NCBI RefSeq assembly: GCF_023715845.1
Contig: NZ_JAMBOR010000001.1
Span: 62,001 to 126,000, forward strand
From: Fictibacillus phosphorivorans
Lineage (GTDB): Bacteria > Bacillota > Bacilli > Bacillales > Fictibacillaceae
Reading direction: 5' to 3'
DNA: 64,000 nt
The notes beneath the pieces are model-generated. The model did no database searches, was not told the origin of the DNA, and saw only the letters and a list, made by a program, of their open reading frames with translations. The first letter of the stretch is position 1; each line of letters begins with the position of its first letter. Position numbers and translations under genes: made by a program. Positions 1 through 9,828 of this stretch are shown here, one piece after another.

Positions 1-306
1 GGGTTCTTAGCTAAACGGAAACAGTTCAATGCTAAGAAGGATGGTGCAGAGCTGGCAAGGTGGAAAGGATGGTCAAAAGAAACAATTGATTTTATGTCAC
101 AGGTGTTTTTTGAGCTGGATTTTGTTACAATAGACGATGGTGTAATTACTATAAATCGTGAACCAGGCAAAAAGGAACTTGATCGTTCTGAAACATACCA
201 AAGAAAGTTTGAACAGGCAGATATCGAAAATCAGCTTGTTTATTCTTCCTATCATTCACTAAAAAGCTGGTTTGCAGAGCGAGCTCGTCCAAAAGCGAGT
301 TTGTAA
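1..306 (+). CDS. recJ: RecJ single-strand exonuclease, C-terminal end (partial)
   Basis: The reading frame is open from base 1 and ends at TAA 304-306, so only the last 101 residues of a longer protein lie in the window. The text ends with a conserved RecJ-like tail (SYHSLKSWF). RecJ degrades single-stranded DNA 5' to 3' in recombination and mismatch repair. The catalytic DHH motifs would lie upstream, outside the window. The call rests mainly on the recJ-apt-relA gene order of Bacillus and on the general look of the tail, so the identity is likely but not proven from this fragment alone. Confidence 0.8.
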   Translation, partial: GFLAKRKQFNAKKDGAELARWKGWSKETIDFMSQVFFELDFVTIDDGVITINREPGKKELDRSETYQRKFEQADIENQLVYSSYHSLKSWFAERARPKASL

Positions 307-325
307 TTTCAGGAGGAAAAGATTC

Positions 326-838
326 ATGGATTATAAGCCATATATTTCAGTAGTAAATGATTTCCCAATCGAAGGAATCCACTTTAAAGATATTACCTCA
401 CTAATGTCAGATGGGGCTGTATACAAACAAGCCATGGATGATATTGCAGAATATGCAAAAGAAAAAGATGTAGATGTAATCGTAGGACCTGAAGCACGAG
501 GTTTTATCGTAGGCTGTCCGGTTGCATACACGCTTGGATTAGGATTTGTACCAGTTCGTAAAGAAGGAAAACTTCCTCGTGAAGTAATCAAAGTTGATTA
601 TGGTCTTGAGTATGGCAAGGATGTACTTACGATGCATAAAGACGCGATCAAGCCAGGGCAAAAAGTTTTAATTACAGACGACTTGCTGGCAACAGGCGGA
701 ACAATCGAAGCTACGATCAAACTTGTTGAGCAGCTTGGCGGTATTGTGGCGGGGATTGCATTCATGATCGAATTAACCTACTTAGATGGCCGCAGCAAAC
801 TAAAGGGTTATGATATTTTCACATTAACCCAATACTAA
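326..838 (+). CDS. apt: Adenine phosphoribosyltransferase
   Basis: Apt makes AMP from adenine and PRPP in cytosolic purine salvage. The 170-residue product has the same length as B. subtilis Apt. The PRPP-binding loop is visible as [13 protein letters not shown] near residue 115, and GPEARGF near residue 55 is also typical. The start is ATG 326, 9 bases after a strong AGGAGG at 311-316; an upstream in-frame start at 272 would overlap recJ and lacks this fit. It follows recJ by 19 bases and ends at a good terminator, so recJ and apt are probably co-transcribed. relA has its own promoter downstream. Confidence 0.96.
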   Translation: MDYKPYISVVNDFPIEGIHFKDITSLMSDGAVYKQAMDDIAEYAKEKDVDVIVGPEARGFIVGCPVAYTLGLGFVPVRKEGKLPREVIKVDYGLEYGKDVLTMHKDAIKPGQKVLITDDLLATGGTIEATIKLVEQLGGIVAGIAFMIELTYLDGRSKLKGYDIFTLTQY

Positions 839-849
839 GAGATAAAGAG

Positions 850-877
850 AAAGAGCACGGATTTTGTGCTCTTTTTT
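850..877 (+). terminator. Rho-independent terminator after apt
   Basis: A nine-base stem (AAAGAGCAC paired with GTGCTCTTT) closes a short loop and runs into a T tract. Confidence 0.85.
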
Positions 878-928
878 ACATTCTTGTCACAAAAATTGCC
901 CATTCATTCGACAAATTTCGTATTTCGC

Positions 929-957
929 TTTACATGAGGGTTTAATTTAACGATAAT
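929..957 (+). promoter_or_regulatory. Sigma-A type promoter for relA
   Basis: TTTACA at 929-934 and GATAAT at 952-957 are separated by 17 bases. The inferred transcript start lies about 30 bases before the relA start codon. Confidence 0.65.
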
Positions 958-992
958 AGAAGCAATATACAATGACAACGTAAGGTGATTCC

Positions 993-3176
993 ATGACGAT
1001 TGAGCAAGTGTTGCAAAAAGCGGAAAGCTATCTGTCAAAAGACGATATCGCTTTTATAACCAAGGCTTATGAATACGCAAAAGATGCGCACGAAGGACAA
1101 TACCGAAAATCCGGAGAGCCGTATATCCACCATCCTGTTGAAGTAGCAGGTATCCTGGTGAACCTGCAGATGGATCCTGTAACAATAGCGGCAGGGTTTC
1201 TTCATGATGTCGTTGAAGACACACCCATCACGTTAAAGGACATTTCCAATCAATTTAACGAAGAAGTAGCCATGCTGGTTGATGGTGTGACAAAACTTAA
1301 AAAGATTAAGTTTAAGTCTAAAGAAGAGCAGCAAGCAGAGAACCATAGAAAAATGTTTGTTGCGATGGCACAGGATATACGCTGTATTTTAATTAAGCTC
1401 GCTGACCGTCTTCATAACATGCGTACGCTAAAACATATGCCTAAAGAAAAACAAATACAAAAAGCAAACGAAACCTTAGAGATCTTCGCTCCACTCGCTC
1501 ATCGTCTCGGTATTTCGACGATAAAGTGGGAACTAGAAGACGTTTCTTTGAGATACCTAAATCCGCAACAATATTATAGAATCGTAAATTTGATGCAGCA
1601 GAAACGAGCTGAACGTGAAGAGTATGTTCAGCAAGTAATGGACGAGATGAAATCCAAGTTGAAAGAAGTCAATATCACAGTTGATATATCTGGAAGACCA
1701 AAGCATATTTACAGCATCTACCGGAAGATGGCGAAGCAAGGTAAACAGTTTAATGAGATCTATGATCTTCTCGCTGTTCGAATTATCGTCCAGAATATTA
1801 AAGATTGTTATGCCGCCCTTGGTATTATTCATACTTGCTATAAACCGATGCCTGGCCGTTTCAAAGACTATATCGCGATGCCTAAAGCAAATATGTATCA
1901 ATCGCTTCATACTACAGTAATCGGGCCAAAAGGCGATCCGCTGGAAGTTCAGATCCGAACAGCTGATATGCATCGAGTAGCAGAGTACGGGATAGCTGCA
2001 CACTGGGCATATAAAGAAGGCGCAACAAAAGCTCCTGTCAGTTCTTTTGAAAACAAACTGACTTGGTTTCGTGAAATCTTAGAATGGCAGAACGATGTTG
2101 TAGATGCTGAAGAGTTTATGGAATCATTAAAAGTAGACCTATTCTCAGATATGGTATTTGTCTTTACTCCAAAAGGGGACGTTTATGAACTCCCATCAGG
2201 ATCAGTTCCGATTGATTTTGCGTATCGTATCCACACGGAGATCGGAAACAGGTGTATAGGTGCCAAAGTTAACGGTAAGATGGTCACACTGGATTACAGA
2301 TTGAAAACCGGAGATATCGTTGAGATTCTGACAAGTAAACATTCTTATGGTCCGAGCCAGGACTGGTTAAAAATCACACAAAGTTCTCATGCGAAGAATA
2401 AGATTCGCCAATGGTTTAAACGCGAAAAAAGAGAAGAGAACGTGGCTAAAGGGAAAGAGCTTGTTGAAAAAGAAATCAAGAACCGCGGTTACGATTTAAA
2501 AGAAATTTTCACGACTGAAAATCTGCAGTATGTTGCTCAAAAGTACAACTTTTCAAGTGAGGAAGATATGTATGCGGCGGTTGGCTATAATGGCATAACC
2601 GCAGCACAAATCGCTACTCGTTTAACAGATAAAGTACGTAGGAAAAAAGAGCAGGATCCTGATAATTCAGAACTTCTGGATGCAATCAGAGATTCGTCAG
2701 ATAAGCCTGAAGTGAAGCGAAGAACCGACTCAGGCATCGTGGTTAAGGGCATCGATAACATGTTAATTCGTTTATCTAAGTGTTGTAACCCTGTACCTGG
2801 AGATGAAATTGTTGGTTATATCACGAAAGGGCGGGGCGTTTCAGTCCATCGTAAAGATTGTGTCAACGTCCACAATGAAGATGCCCAAGTTCGGTTGCTT
2901 CCTGTTGAATGGGAAGGCAGCTTAGAACAGCCAAAGAATTATAATGTTGACATTGAGATTAACGGTTTTGACAGAAGAGGTCTTCTTAATGAAGTCCTTC
3001 ATGCCGTTGCGGAAACAAAGACAAACATTACAGCTGTAAGCGGGAAGTCTGATCGAAACAAGATGGCTACGATCAGTATGTCTATCTCTATTCATAACGT
3101 AAGTCATCTGCAAAAAGTTGTAGAACGTATCAAACGGATCCCAGACATTTATGCTGTAAGGCGTATTATGCAATAG
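993..3176 (+). CDS. relA: Bifunctional (p)ppGpp synthetase/hydrolase RelA
   Basis: This 727-residue protein is the long Rel enzyme of Gram-positive bacteria, which makes and breaks the alarmone (p)ppGpp during the stringent response. Domains run in the usual order. The N-terminal HD hydrolase shows HHPVEVA and FLHDVVEDT near residues 45-75. The synthetase region shows [12 protein letters not shown] and YQSLHTT. The TGS domain starts at [10 protein letters not shown] near residue 387. A Cys-rich segment ([10 protein letters not shown]) and a C-terminal ACT domain ([10 protein letters not shown]) follow. It is very similar over its whole length to B. subtilis RelA. The gene has its own promoter and sits 23 bases upstream of dtd, the normal pairing. 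Confidence 0.97.
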   Translation: MTIEQVLQKAESYLSKDDIAFITKAYEYAKDAHEGQYRKSGEPYIHHPVEVAGILVNLQMDPVTIAAGFLHDVVEDTPITLKDISNQFNEEVAMLVDGVTKLKKIKFKSKEEQQAENHRKMFVAMAQDIRCILIKLADRLHNMRTLKHMPKEKQIQKANETLEIFAPLAHRLGISTIKWELEDVSLRYLNPQQYYRIVNLMQQKRAEREEYVQQVMDEMKSKLKEVNITVDISGRPKHIYSIYRKMAKQGKQFNEIYDLLAVRIIVQNIKDCYAALGIIHTCYKPMPGRFKDYIAMPKANMYQSLHTTVIGPKGDPLEVQIRTADMHRVAEYGIAAHWAYKEGATKAPVSSFENKLTWFREILEWQNDVVDAEEFMESLKVDLFSDMVFVFTPKGDVYELPSGSVPIDFAYRIHTEIGNRCIGAKVNGKMVTLDYRLKTGDIVEILTSKHSYGPSQDWLKITQSSHAKNKIRQWFKREKREENVAKGKELVEKEIKNRGYDLKEIFTTENLQYVAQKYNFSSEEDMYAAVGYNGITAAQIATRLTDKVRRKKEQDPDNSELLDAIRDSSDKPEVKRRTDSGIVVKGIDNMLIRLSKCCNPVPGDEIVGYITKGRGVSVHRKDCVNVHNEDAQVRLLPVEWEGSLEQPKNYNVDIEINGFDRRGLLNEVLHAVAETKTNITAVSGKSDRNKMATISMSISIHNVSHLQKVVERIKRIPDIYAVRRIMQ

Positions 3177-3199
3177 TCGTTATAGGAAGTGACCTCAAT

Positions 3200-3643
3200 A
3201 TGAAAATCGTGCTTCAGCGAGCCAAAAATGCGTCTGTTTCTGTAGACTCTGCAGTAAAAGGACATATAGACAAAGGTTTGGTGCTTTTAGTAGGCGTCAC
3301 TCATGAAGATACAGAAAAAGATGCAATTTACTTGGCGGAAAAAATAATTAATTTACGTATCTTTGAAGATGAGAGCGGGAAAATGAACCTATCATTAAAA
3401 GATACAGAAGGAAGTATCCTCTCTATTTCTCAATTTACGTTATATGGGGATACCAAAAAAGGCAGGCGGCCAAATTTCATGGAAGCTGCTAAGCCAGACC
3501 ATGCGAAACAAATTTATGATTATTTTAATGAAAAGATCAAGACTTTAGGAGTACATGTAGAAACAGGTGTTTTTGGTGCAATGATGGATGTTGAATTCAC
3601 GAATGACGGCCCTGTTACGCTAATCATGGACTCAAGAGTTTAA
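3200..3643 (+). CDS. dtd: D-aminoacyl-tRNA deacylase
   Basis: Dtd removes D-amino acids wrongly attached to tRNA. The 147-residue product is of full family length. It carries the active-site motifs SQFTLYG near residue 76 and NDGPVTL near residue 137, the latter holding the family's Gly-Pro pair. It begins with the family-typical [12 protein letters not shown]. It lies directly behind relA and is probably in the same transcript. B. subtilis has yrvJ, a cell-wall amidase gene, after dtd; it is absent here. Confidence 0.96.
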   Translation: MKIVLQRAKNASVSVDSAVKGHIDKGLVLLVGVTHEDTEKDAIYLAEKIINLRIFEDESGKMNLSLKDTEGSILSISQFTLYGDTKKGRRPNFMEAAKPDHAKQIYDYFNEKIKTLGVHVETGVFGAMMDVEFTNDGPVTLIMDSRV

Positions 3644-3659
3644 GAAAACGAAATGAATG

Positions 3660-3706
3660 AAACCTTCGCCTTGATGGACAGACTAACCAAAAAAGGCGGA
3701 GGGTTT
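3660..3706 (+). promoter_or_regulatory. Hairpin that covers the RBS of the small downstream gene
   Basis: An imperfect inverted repeat pairs AACCTTCGCCTT (3661-3672) with AAGGCGGAGGGTT (3693-3705). The right arm contains the GGAGG that would serve as RBS for the gene starting at 3709. It could act as a weak terminator after dtd or as a translational control. No long T tract follows. Confidence 0.4.
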
Positions 3707-3708
3707 AT

Positions 3709-3882
3709 ATGAGACAGAATCGCAAGGGTATAGAAGGGGTATCACAGTGGAAACAGGTTTGTTTTCATGATTTTATTTCTTTAGAAAAAACAGCAAATGA
3801 TATGGAACTTGCTGAAGAATTCGGATTAGATCTTCATCAGGTCAATCAGCTGAAGAAAAAAATAAAAAGAGAAAACTATTGA
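3709..3882 (+). CDS. Small YrzK-like protein of unknown function
   Basis: The 57-residue product starts at ATG 3709 behind GGAGGG. Its middle (SLEKTANDMELAEEFGLDLHQVNQLKKKIKREN) resembles a short helix-turn-helix with a basic tail. That would fit a small DNA- or RNA-binding protein, but this is inference. In B. subtilis the small gene yrzK occupies the same place before hisS, which suggests orthology. The stop codon overlaps the -35 box of the hisS promoter. Confidence 0.6.
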   Translation: MRQNRKGIEGVSQWKQVCFHDFISLEKTANDMELAEEFGLDLHQVNQLKKKIKRENY

Positions 3883-3908
3883 CATGAAGCCCCTTTGAAA
3901 CGTATGAT
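3879..3908 (+). promoter_or_regulatory. Sigma-A promoter of the hisS-aspS operon
   Basis: TTGACA at 3879-3884 and TATGAT at 3903-3908 are 18 bases apart. The promoter starts within the last codon of the upstream small gene and drives the T-box leader. Confidence 0.8.
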
Positions 3909-3937
3909 AATCTACAATTCCAAAAATGATAAAACTG

Positions 3938-4192
3938 TTGACGGAGAAAAGTAGCTTTACCCCACAGGGTAAGAGAGGAAATGCCGCGGCTGGAAGCATT
4001 TCTCCCTGATGATAAAGTGAAAGACACTTCATAGGTTTTAATTCGAACGGTTAGATTCAACTCAGTAGAGTTACACGTGGGCAATCGTTACTTGCATAAT
4101 GAGGAAGCTTTTTGGCTTCGAAGCAGGGTGGCACCGCGGGAACTCCCGTCCCTTATGAAATCGATGATTTCATGAGAGACGGGAGTTTTTTA
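3938..4192 (+). ncRNA. T-box riboswitch leader of hisS-aspS
   Basis: The hallmark T-box sequence AGGGTGGCACCGCGGG is at 4125-4140 and is followed by a terminator (AACTCCCGTC paired with GACGGGAGTT, then T's). Stem I begins near 3938. Its specifier loop can be placed because CTTTA (3955-3959), after AGTA, pairs with TAAAG (4013-4017). The bases after this are GAAAGACACTTC, giving a specifier region GACAC at 4023-4027. GAC (Asp) and CAC (His) overlap there. Uncharged tRNA binding would stabilise the antiterminator and switch on hisS-aspS. Confidence 0.93.
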
Positions 4193-4317
4193 TTTGGCTT
4201 ATTTGTTATAGTGCATGCTTCTAAGGCTTCTGTAACTTGCAAAAAGAAACAGAAGAATACGAGAGGATGACAAATAAAGCCCTTGATGATTATTAAAAAA
4301 TCGGAGGATGAAATGAA

Positions 4318-5586
4318 ATGAGTATTAATATTCCAAGGGGTACCAAGGATATTCTCCCGGGAGAAGTAGAAAAGTGGCAGATCATTGAGGAAAAAGCAAA
4401 GGAAGTTTCCGCAAGATTTAATTACAAGGAAATCCGCACACCTATTTTTGAACATACCGATTTATTTCAAAGAGGAGTGGGGGATTCAACGGATATCGTT
4501 CAAAAAGAAATGTATACCTTCACGGACAGAGGCGACCGGAGTTTAACGCTACGTCCAGAAGGAACAGCACCTGTTACACGTTCTTACGTTGAAAATAAAA
4601 TGTTCGGTCTTCCAGGACAGCCTGTAAAGCTCTATTACATTCAGCCGATGTTCCGATACGAAAGACCACAAGCAGGACGGTACAGACAGTTCGTTCAATT
4701 TGGAATCGAGGCAATGGGTTCAGCTGATCCGGCAATTGACGCAGAGGTTATTTCTCTCGCTATGACGGTCTATCAAGAACTAGGATTGAAGAAGCTTCGC
4801 TTAGTACTCAATACGCTTGGTGATGCAGACAGCAGAAAGGCTCATAAAGATGCACTGATTGCTCACTTTGAACCTAGGATTGAAGAGTTTTGTTCGGATT
4901 GTCAAAACCGTTTGACAAAAAATCCGCTTCGGATTCTAGACTGTAAAAAAGATCGTGACCATGAACTAATGAAATCTGCTCCTTCTATTCTAGAGTATTT
5001 GAATGTGGAATCTAAAGCTTACTTTGATCAAGTGAAGACATCTTTAGATGACATGAACATTCCGTACGTTATCGATCCTACGCTTGTAAGAGGTCTCGAT
5101 TACTATAATCATACAGCCTTTGAAATTATGAGCGAAGCTGAGGGCTTTGGTGCAATTACAACATTAAGCGGTGGCGGAAGATATAATGGTCTTGTTGAAG
5201 ACCTAGGCGGACCTGCCACACCAAGCATTGGGTTTGCGATGAGTCTTGAACGTCTTCTTTTGGCGCTTGAGGCGGAAGGCGTAACATTGGAAACTCATGA
5301 AGAACTTGATTGTTATGTGGTGGCACTTGGAGATGAAGCAAAGAAGAAGTCGGTTTCGATCTTAAATGACCTTCGAAACGCTGGTATTAAAAGTGATAAA
5401 GATTACTTAGATAAGAAAATGAAAGCTCAATTTAAAGCTGCGGATCGACTGAAAGCAAGATTTGTTGCCATTCTGGGAGATGAAGAACTCTCTAAAGGAA
5501 TCATTAATGTGAAAAACATGGAATCTGGGGAACAAAAAGAGGTTCGAATCGAAGAATTAAGCACGTTTGTTAAGCAAGGAAAATAA
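4318..5586 (+). CDS. hisS: Histidyl-tRNA synthetase
   Basis: HisS charges tRNA-His in the cytosol. The 422-residue protein has class II motifs throughout. These include RGTKDILP at the N-terminus, TLRPEGTAP near residue 80, [15 protein letters not shown] in motif 2 near residue 113, and the HisRS-specific [14 protein letters not shown] near residue 258. A Gly-rich motif 3 region and a C-terminal anticodon-binding domain follow. The start ATG 4318 lies 10 bases after CGGAGG. The gene is 14 bases from aspS and shares its T-box leader. Confidence 0.97.
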   Translation: MSINIPRGTKDILPGEVEKWQIIEEKAKEVSARFNYKEIRTPIFEHTDLFQRGVGDSTDIVQKEMYTFTDRGDRSLTLRPEGTAPVTRSYVENKMFGLPGQPVKLYYIQPMFRYERPQAGRYRQFVQFGIEAMGSADPAIDAEVISLAMTVYQELGLKKLRLVLNTLGDADSRKAHKDALIAHFEPRIEEFCSDCQNRLTKNPLRILDCKKDRDHELMKSAPSILEYLNVESKAYFDQVKTSLDDMNIPYVIDPTLVRGLDYYNHTAFEIMSEAEGFGAITTLSGGGRYNGLVEDLGGPATPSIGFAMSLERLLLALEAEGVTLETHEELDCYVVALGDEAKKKSVSILNDLRNAGIKSDKDYLDKKMKAQFKAADRLKARFVAILGDEELSKGIINVKNMESGEQKEVRIEELSTFVKQGK

Positions 5587-5600
5587 GGAGGACAACATCT

Positions 5601-7379
5601 ATGGAATATCGCACACATCAATGTGGAAAAATTACTGAACAATATATAGGTGAAAAAGTTAAAATTACAGGTTGGGTTCAAAAAAGACGTGATCTCGGCG
5701 GCTTGATCTTCATTGATCTGCGTGACCGCTCTGGGGTGGTACAGATCGTATTTTCACCTGAAGTTTCTGCGGAAGCATTAGAAACAGCTGAAAAGGTAAG
5801 AAGTGAGTATGTACTTACTGTTACAGGGACGGTTCTTGAAAGAGATCAAAGTACCGTGAATCCTTTAATGAGTACAGGTAAGATTGAAATTTCTGGTGAA
5901 GAAGTTACAATCCTTAACAGTGCAAAAACGCCTCCTTTTTCAATTAGTGAAGATATTGATATCACAGAAGATGTTCGACTTAAATATCGTTATTTAGATC
6001 TTCGCCGTCCCGTGATGCAGGATACGATGAAAATGAGACACGAAGTGACTCGTTATATCCGAAACTTCCTTGAAAAGGATGAGTTTATGGAAATGGAAAC
6101 GCCGATGCTTACGAAAAGCACACCTGAAGGCGCCCGTGATTACCTTGTACCAAGCAGAGTACACCCTGGAGAATTTTATGCGTTGCCGCAATCACCACAA
6201 CTATTTAAACAGCTTTTAATGGTTTCAGGATTCGAAAAATATTATCAAATCGTACGCTGCTTTAGAGATGAGGACTTGCGTGCAGACCGTCAGCCTGAAT
6301 TTACTCAGGTCGATATCGAAACATCTTTCATGGGACAAGAAGAGCTTCTTGCTATGATGGAAGAAATGATGACAGGATTGGTTAAACAAGTAAAAGGTGT
6401 AGATGTTCCAAAGCCATTCCCAAGAATGACTTATAAGGAAGCGATGGACCGCTTTGGTTCAGATAAACCTGATACACGCTTTGGACTTGAACTCATCAAT
6501 GTTTCTGATCTTGTAAAACAATCTGGTTTTAAAGTATTTGTGTCTGCTGTTGAGAATGGCGGAGAAGTAAAAGCGATAAATGTAAAAGGTAAAGCTGCTG
6601 ATTATTCCAGAAAAGATATCGATGGCCTGACTGAATTTACAGCTCGATATGGAGCAAAAGGTCTTGCATGGATGAAAGTAGAAGCAGAAGGTCTTAAAGG
6701 ACCGATCTCCAAATTTTTTAATGAAGAAGATGGTACGAATCTTCAGTCTGCATTAAATGCTGAAGAAGGAGATCTTCTGTTGTTTGTAGCGGATAAACCA
6801 TCTGTAGTTGCTGACAGCTTAGGAGCACTTCGCCAAAAACTTGGAAAAGATCTTGGTTTGATCGATCAATCAAAATTCAACTTCTTATGGGTCGTGGACT
6901 TCCCGCTTGTAGAGTTTGATGAAGACGCAGAGCGCTACGTGGCCTTGCACCATCCTTTTACAATGCCAAAGACAGAAGACCTTCATCTCATGGATACAAA
7001 CCCAGCTGAAGTGAGAGCACAAGCCTATGACCTCGTTCTTAACGGATATGAGTTAGGTGGAGGATCACAGCGTATTTACCAACGTGATGTACAGGAAAAA
7101 ATGTTTAAAACATTAGGGTTTAGTGAGGAAGCGGCTCGTGAAGAATTTGGATTCTTACTGGATGCCTTTGAATATGGTACTCCTCCACATGGCGGTATTG
7201 CACTTGGATTAGACCGAATGGTTATGCTTCTTGCTGGAAGAACAAACTTAAGAGACACGATCGCATTCCCTAAAACCGCGTCGGCATCATGTCTATTGAC
7301 GAATGCTCCTTCTCCAGTTAGCGAGAAGCAATTGGAAGAACTGCATTTAGGATTAAAAGTAAAACAAGAGTCAAATTAA
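5601..7379 (+). CDS. aspS: Aspartyl-tRNA synthetase
   Basis: AspS charges tRNA-Asp. The 592-residue length fits the bacterial type, with an N-terminal OB-fold anticodon domain ([11 protein letters not shown] near residue 25). The class II catalytic core includes the [11 protein letters not shown] and [17 protein letters not shown] segments and the bacterial GAD insertion near residues 300-410. The end of the core has [19 protein letters not shown] stands 8 bases before ATG 5601. The gene is co-transcribed with hisS. No strong terminator follows it directly; the 6S RNA gene with its own promoter comes next. Confidence 0.97.
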   Translation: MEYRTHQCGKITEQYIGEKVKITGWVQKRRDLGGLIFIDLRDRSGVVQIVFSPEVSAEALETAEKVRSEYVLTVTGTVLERDQSTVNPLMSTGKIEISGEEVTILNSAKTPPFSISEDIDITEDVRLKYRYLDLRRPVMQDTMKMRHEVTRYIRNFLEKDEFMEMETPMLTKSTPEGARDYLVPSRVHPGEFYALPQSPQLFKQLLMVSGFEKYYQIVRCFRDEDLRADRQPEFTQVDIETSFMGQEELLAMMEEMMTGLVKQVKGVDVPKPFPRMTYKEAMDRFGSDKPDTRFGLELINVSDLVKQSGFKVFVSAVENGGEVKAINVKGKAADYSRKDIDGLTEFTARYGAKGLAWMKVEAEGLKGPISKFFNEEDGTNLQSALNAEEGDLLLFVADKPSVVADSLGALRQKLGKDLGLIDQSKFNFLWVVDFPLVEFDEDAERYVALHHPFTMPKTEDLHLMDTNPAEVRAQAYDLVLNGYELGGGSQRIYQRDVQEKMFKTLGFSEEAAREEFGFLLDAFEYGTPPHGGIALGLDRMVMLLAGRTNLRDTIAFPKTASASCLLTNAPSPVSEKQLEELHLGLKVKQESN

Positions 7380-7422
7380 TGAAAATTTAGAAAAATAAGA
7401 ATTGTTTTTACAAAGACACATT

Positions 7423-7451
7423 TTGTCTTGTAAGTTCTCATTTCCTATGAT
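7423..7451 (+). promoter_or_regulatory. Sigma-A promoter of the 6S RNA gene
   Basis: TTGTCT at 7423-7428 and TATGAT at 7446-7451 are 17 bases apart, placing the start near 7458. Confidence 0.65.
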
Positions 7452-7457
7452 AGTATT

Positions 7458-7655
7458 TATTTAAACGATGGGTCCTATGATGACCGTCAACAACCCGAAA
7501 GTTTTGAGCCAACATTATTTACTAGGGAGCTTGTGTTTTCTCACGGCGTCCATGCCCTGAAAGATAGGGGACGGACAAAATGCGAAACAGGGCACCCACC
7601 TGCGAGAGCAGGTTCAAAACTAAGGGAAGACGGCATTTTTGGGGCTCATTTTTTG
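7458..7655 (+). ncRNA. ssrS: 6S RNA (6S-1/BsrA type)
   Basis: The approximately 190-base region between aspS and tcdA has the 6S RNA layout. The ends pair: ATGGGTCCT at 7468-7476 pairs, with wobbles, with GGGGCTCAT at 7641-7649. A terminal hairpin and the conserved 3' segment GCACCCACCT...AGGTTCAAAACTA lie in 7590-7622. B. subtilis carries 6S-1 RNA at the same place, after aspS. 6S RNA binds sigma-A RNA polymerase and mimics an open promoter in stationary phase. The ends given are approximate. Confidence 0.88.
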
Positions 7656-7767
7656 TGTGTCTGAATTATACCGAGTAAGCGTATTGATTTTGTATTGGAA
7701 AATGGATATGCTGATAAAGATGCATATTTTTTATCCATGTGCACGTTGAAAGGAGATTTCAAACAAG

Positions 7768-8535
7768 ATGCTTTATCAATTTTCAAGAAATGAACTTGCG
7801 ATAGGAAAAGATGGAATTAACGTTCTAAAAAACACAACGGTTGCTGTACTCGGAATTGGCGGAGTGGGTTCCTTTTCAGCAGAAGCTCTTGCTCGATCAG
7901 GTGTAGGACGCCTAATTCTTATAGATAAAGACGATGTAGACATCACAAATGTTAATCGTCAAATACACGCACTTGTTAATACAGTAGGACAACCAAAGGT
8001 AGACTTGATGAAAGAACGGATTGCGTTAATCAATCCAGATTGTGAAGTTATCGCCTTAAAGATGTTTTATACGGAAGAGACATATGAACAAATCTTTGAA
8101 TACGGACTAGATTTTGTCGTTGATGCGTCAGATACGATTTCTTATAAAATTCATCTTATGAAGGAATGTTTAAACCGCAACATTCCGATTATCTCAAGTA
8201 TGGGTGTTGCAAATAAGATGGATCCAACAAGGCTTCAGATCGCAGATATCTCTAAGACAAGTTACGATCCGATTGCAAAGGTTATCCGCCAACGCTTACG
8301 AAAAGAAGGAATTACAAAAGGGATTCCAGTTGTATTCTCAGATGAAAAACCGATTCAGATTCGCGAAGAGATCAGAAAAGAAATCGTTCCTGAGAATGCA
8401 CCAGGGATACGTAAAGCGAAAATGCCGCCATCCTCAAACGCATTTGTTCCATCTGTCTCAGGGTTGTACATGGCTGGTTATGTAATTAATAAAATAATCG
8501 AAAAGAACAACATAACAGTGGAAAGAATCAGATAG
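7768..8535 (+). CDS. tcdA: tRNA threonylcarbamoyladenosine dehydratase TcdA (YrvM)
   Basis: TcdA uses ATP to cyclise t6A to ct6A at position 37 of ANN-decoding tRNAs. The 255-residue protein is an E1-like ThiF/HesA-family enzyme. The nucleotide-binding VLGIGGVGSFSAEAL begins near residue 28, followed by LIDKDDVDITNVNRQ near residue 50. The locus matches B. subtilis yrvM. GAAAGGAG precedes ATG 7768. It probably forms a single-gene transcript, with a terminator at 8556. Confidence 0.94.
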   Translation: MLYQFSRNELAIGKDGINVLKNTTVAVLGIGGVGSFSAEALARSGVGRLILIDKDDVDITNVNRQIHALVNTVGQPKVDLMKERIALINPDCEVIALKMFYTEETYEQIFEYGLDFVVDASDTISYKIHLMKECLNRNIPIISSMGVANKMDPTRLQIADISKTSYDPIAKVIRQRLRKEGITKGIPVVFSDEKPIQIREEIRKEIVPENAPGIRKAKMPPSSNAFVPSVSGLYMAGYVINKIIEKNNITVERIR

Positions 8536-8555
8536 AATCGTTTTAATTTATATGT

Positions 8556-8586
8556 AAAAAGGGCTGACTAACGTCAGCTTTTTTTA
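8556..8586 (+). terminator. Terminator after tcdA
   Basis: GCTGAC (8563-8568) pairs with GTCAGC (8573-8578), followed by a run of T's. Confidence 0.75.
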
Positions 8587-8630
8587 TATTCAATAAATGT
8601 TTTACGGTACGTTTTTTTAAATCTGTTACA

Positions 8631-8722
8631 CGTTCGCGCAAAATTTTCGAGAACCGCGCAGTATCGTCGAGCTACGCGCAAAAATATTGATCTTCGCGCA
8701 GGAATGGGGTGATTTTCGCGTA
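8631..8722. repeat. Tandem degenerate 20-bp repeats with a CGCGCA core
   Basis: CGCGCA occurs at 8635, 8655, 8675 and 8695, exactly 20 bases apart, and a variant CGCGTA at 8717. The bases between are AT-rich and partly shared (TCGAG in two units, TTGAT or GTGAT in others). The array lies between the ends of two convergent genes (tcdA and the RsfA-family gene). No coding potential is evident. Confidence 0.75.
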
Positions 8723-8854
8723 AACTTGATGATGCAAGTCTTCCTATTAACGAAAAACCGCTTGAAAGACACTCACATTTGCTTGTAATCTTTCAAATTC
8801 AGTACCCCATCTGTTTTTGATTCATCAAAACGTCCTTTTCTTCTCTTCATATGA

Positions 8855-8906
8855 TAAAAAAAGAAGCTAGAACTCGAAAGTTTTTACACTTTTAAGTTCT
8901 AGCTCC
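8855..8906 (-). terminator. Terminator of the RsfA-family gene
   Basis: AGCTAGAACT (8865-8874) pairs with AGTTCTAGCT (8895-8904). On the minus strand a run of T's follows (A's at 8856-8862). Confidence 0.8.
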
Positions 8907-8911
8907 TTATT

Positions 8912-9700
8912 TTACTTCGCCAGCTTCTCTAAGTTGCCGTTTTTATCCATTCTGAAACTTTGATTGGTTTCTTCATCCTGAAACAAAACCATCTTCCTTG
9001 CTCGATCCATAATCTGAATGAGAGCTTGATAATCTTCTTGAACAGTCTGATGTTCTTTCTCTAGGACGGCCAACTGTTCTTTCATTACTTTATTTTGTTG
9101 AAGTAATTCGTTCATCTGTAAACGTAATTCCATGTTTTCCTGTACAAGCTTTCCACTCGACATCCCATTTCTTTTTAAGCCGTTTAGGAAGTCTATTACT
9201 TCATCTAACGTTAATTCTTCTTGTTTACTAGGTTGTGGTGCTTGATAAGTTGAATTGGCAGATGCAGCTGGAATATTGTTCACTGTTGATGCAGCAGGCT
9301 GCGAGTCGAGCCCATTTGCAGACCCAGCTGTTCCTCTATCAAACGTATAAGGAGTTTTAAAGAATTCCTCAGGATGGTAGGTTTCATCATCATGGATCTG
9401 TGGTGATTTAATAGGCTGAATGGCTGGCTTTGATGCAGTTTTAGACTGCTGTTGAGATTTAGCCAGAGCGCGCTGCCGCTCTTTTCTTTGTTTTTTAGCA
9501 ATCTTTAAAGCTTGTTCATATTTTTTTCTGACGATCGCGTTCCATCTGAAACCAACTGCAGCACTCGTCCGTTCTAATTTATCTCCAACCTCTTCAAAGG
9601 CATGAAGCTGTGTACTTCCTTCACGGACATGGCGCAATACCGTTTCGGCCAATAGCAGATCGTCTTCTTCTGACCAAGCGTCCTGTCTGATTTTTGACAC
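8912..9700 (-). CDS. RsfA-family (prespore) transcriptional regulator
   Basis: The N-terminus (RQDAWSEEDDLLLAETVLRHVREGSTQ) is the Myb/SANT-like DNA-binding region of the RsfA family; RsfA in B. subtilis tunes sigma-F-dependent forespore transcription. A Gln/Ala/Pro-rich linker spans about residues 90-170. A C-terminal coiled coil (ENMELRLQMNELLQQNK onwards) follows. The start is GTG at 9700, because AAGGAGAGG lies 6 bases upstream and residues then align from MSKIRQDAW. A longer frame to 9784 has no RBS. The protein could be the RsfA orthologue or a YlbO-like paralogue. It runs opposite to tcdA. Confidence 0.85.
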   Translation of the reverse strand: MSKIRQDAWSEEDDLLLAETVLRHVREGSTQLHAFEEVGDKLERTSAAVGFRWNAIVRKKYEQALKIAKKQRKERQRALAKSQQQSKTASKPAIQPIKSPQIHDDETYHPEEFFKTPYTFDRGTAGSANGLDSQPAASTVNNIPAASANSTYQAPQPSKQEELTLDEVIDFLNGLKRNGMSSGKLVQENMELRLQMNELLQQNKVMKEQLAVLEKEHQTVQEDYQALIQIMDRARKMVLFQDEETNQSFRMDKNGNLEKLAK

Positions 9701-9828
9701 GTGAATCCTCTCCTTAGCTTTTAAAAAATATCGTTTAATATTTTCATGTTTACCAAAGAGAAAGAATCCTATACGCAAAAGCATAAAAAATTTGCTAGTT
9801 TGATAAGAGTATTAAAAGAATGATAGAT

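Noticed and set aside
1557-2003. Leftward 148-codon frame inside relA
   Set aside because: It lies wholly within a well-supported conserved gene on the other strand and has no protein family look.
8635-8700. CGCGCA array as a CRISPR
   Set aside because: Units are only 20 bases, the repeat core is 6 bases, and there are no 30-base repeats with unique spacers or cas genes.
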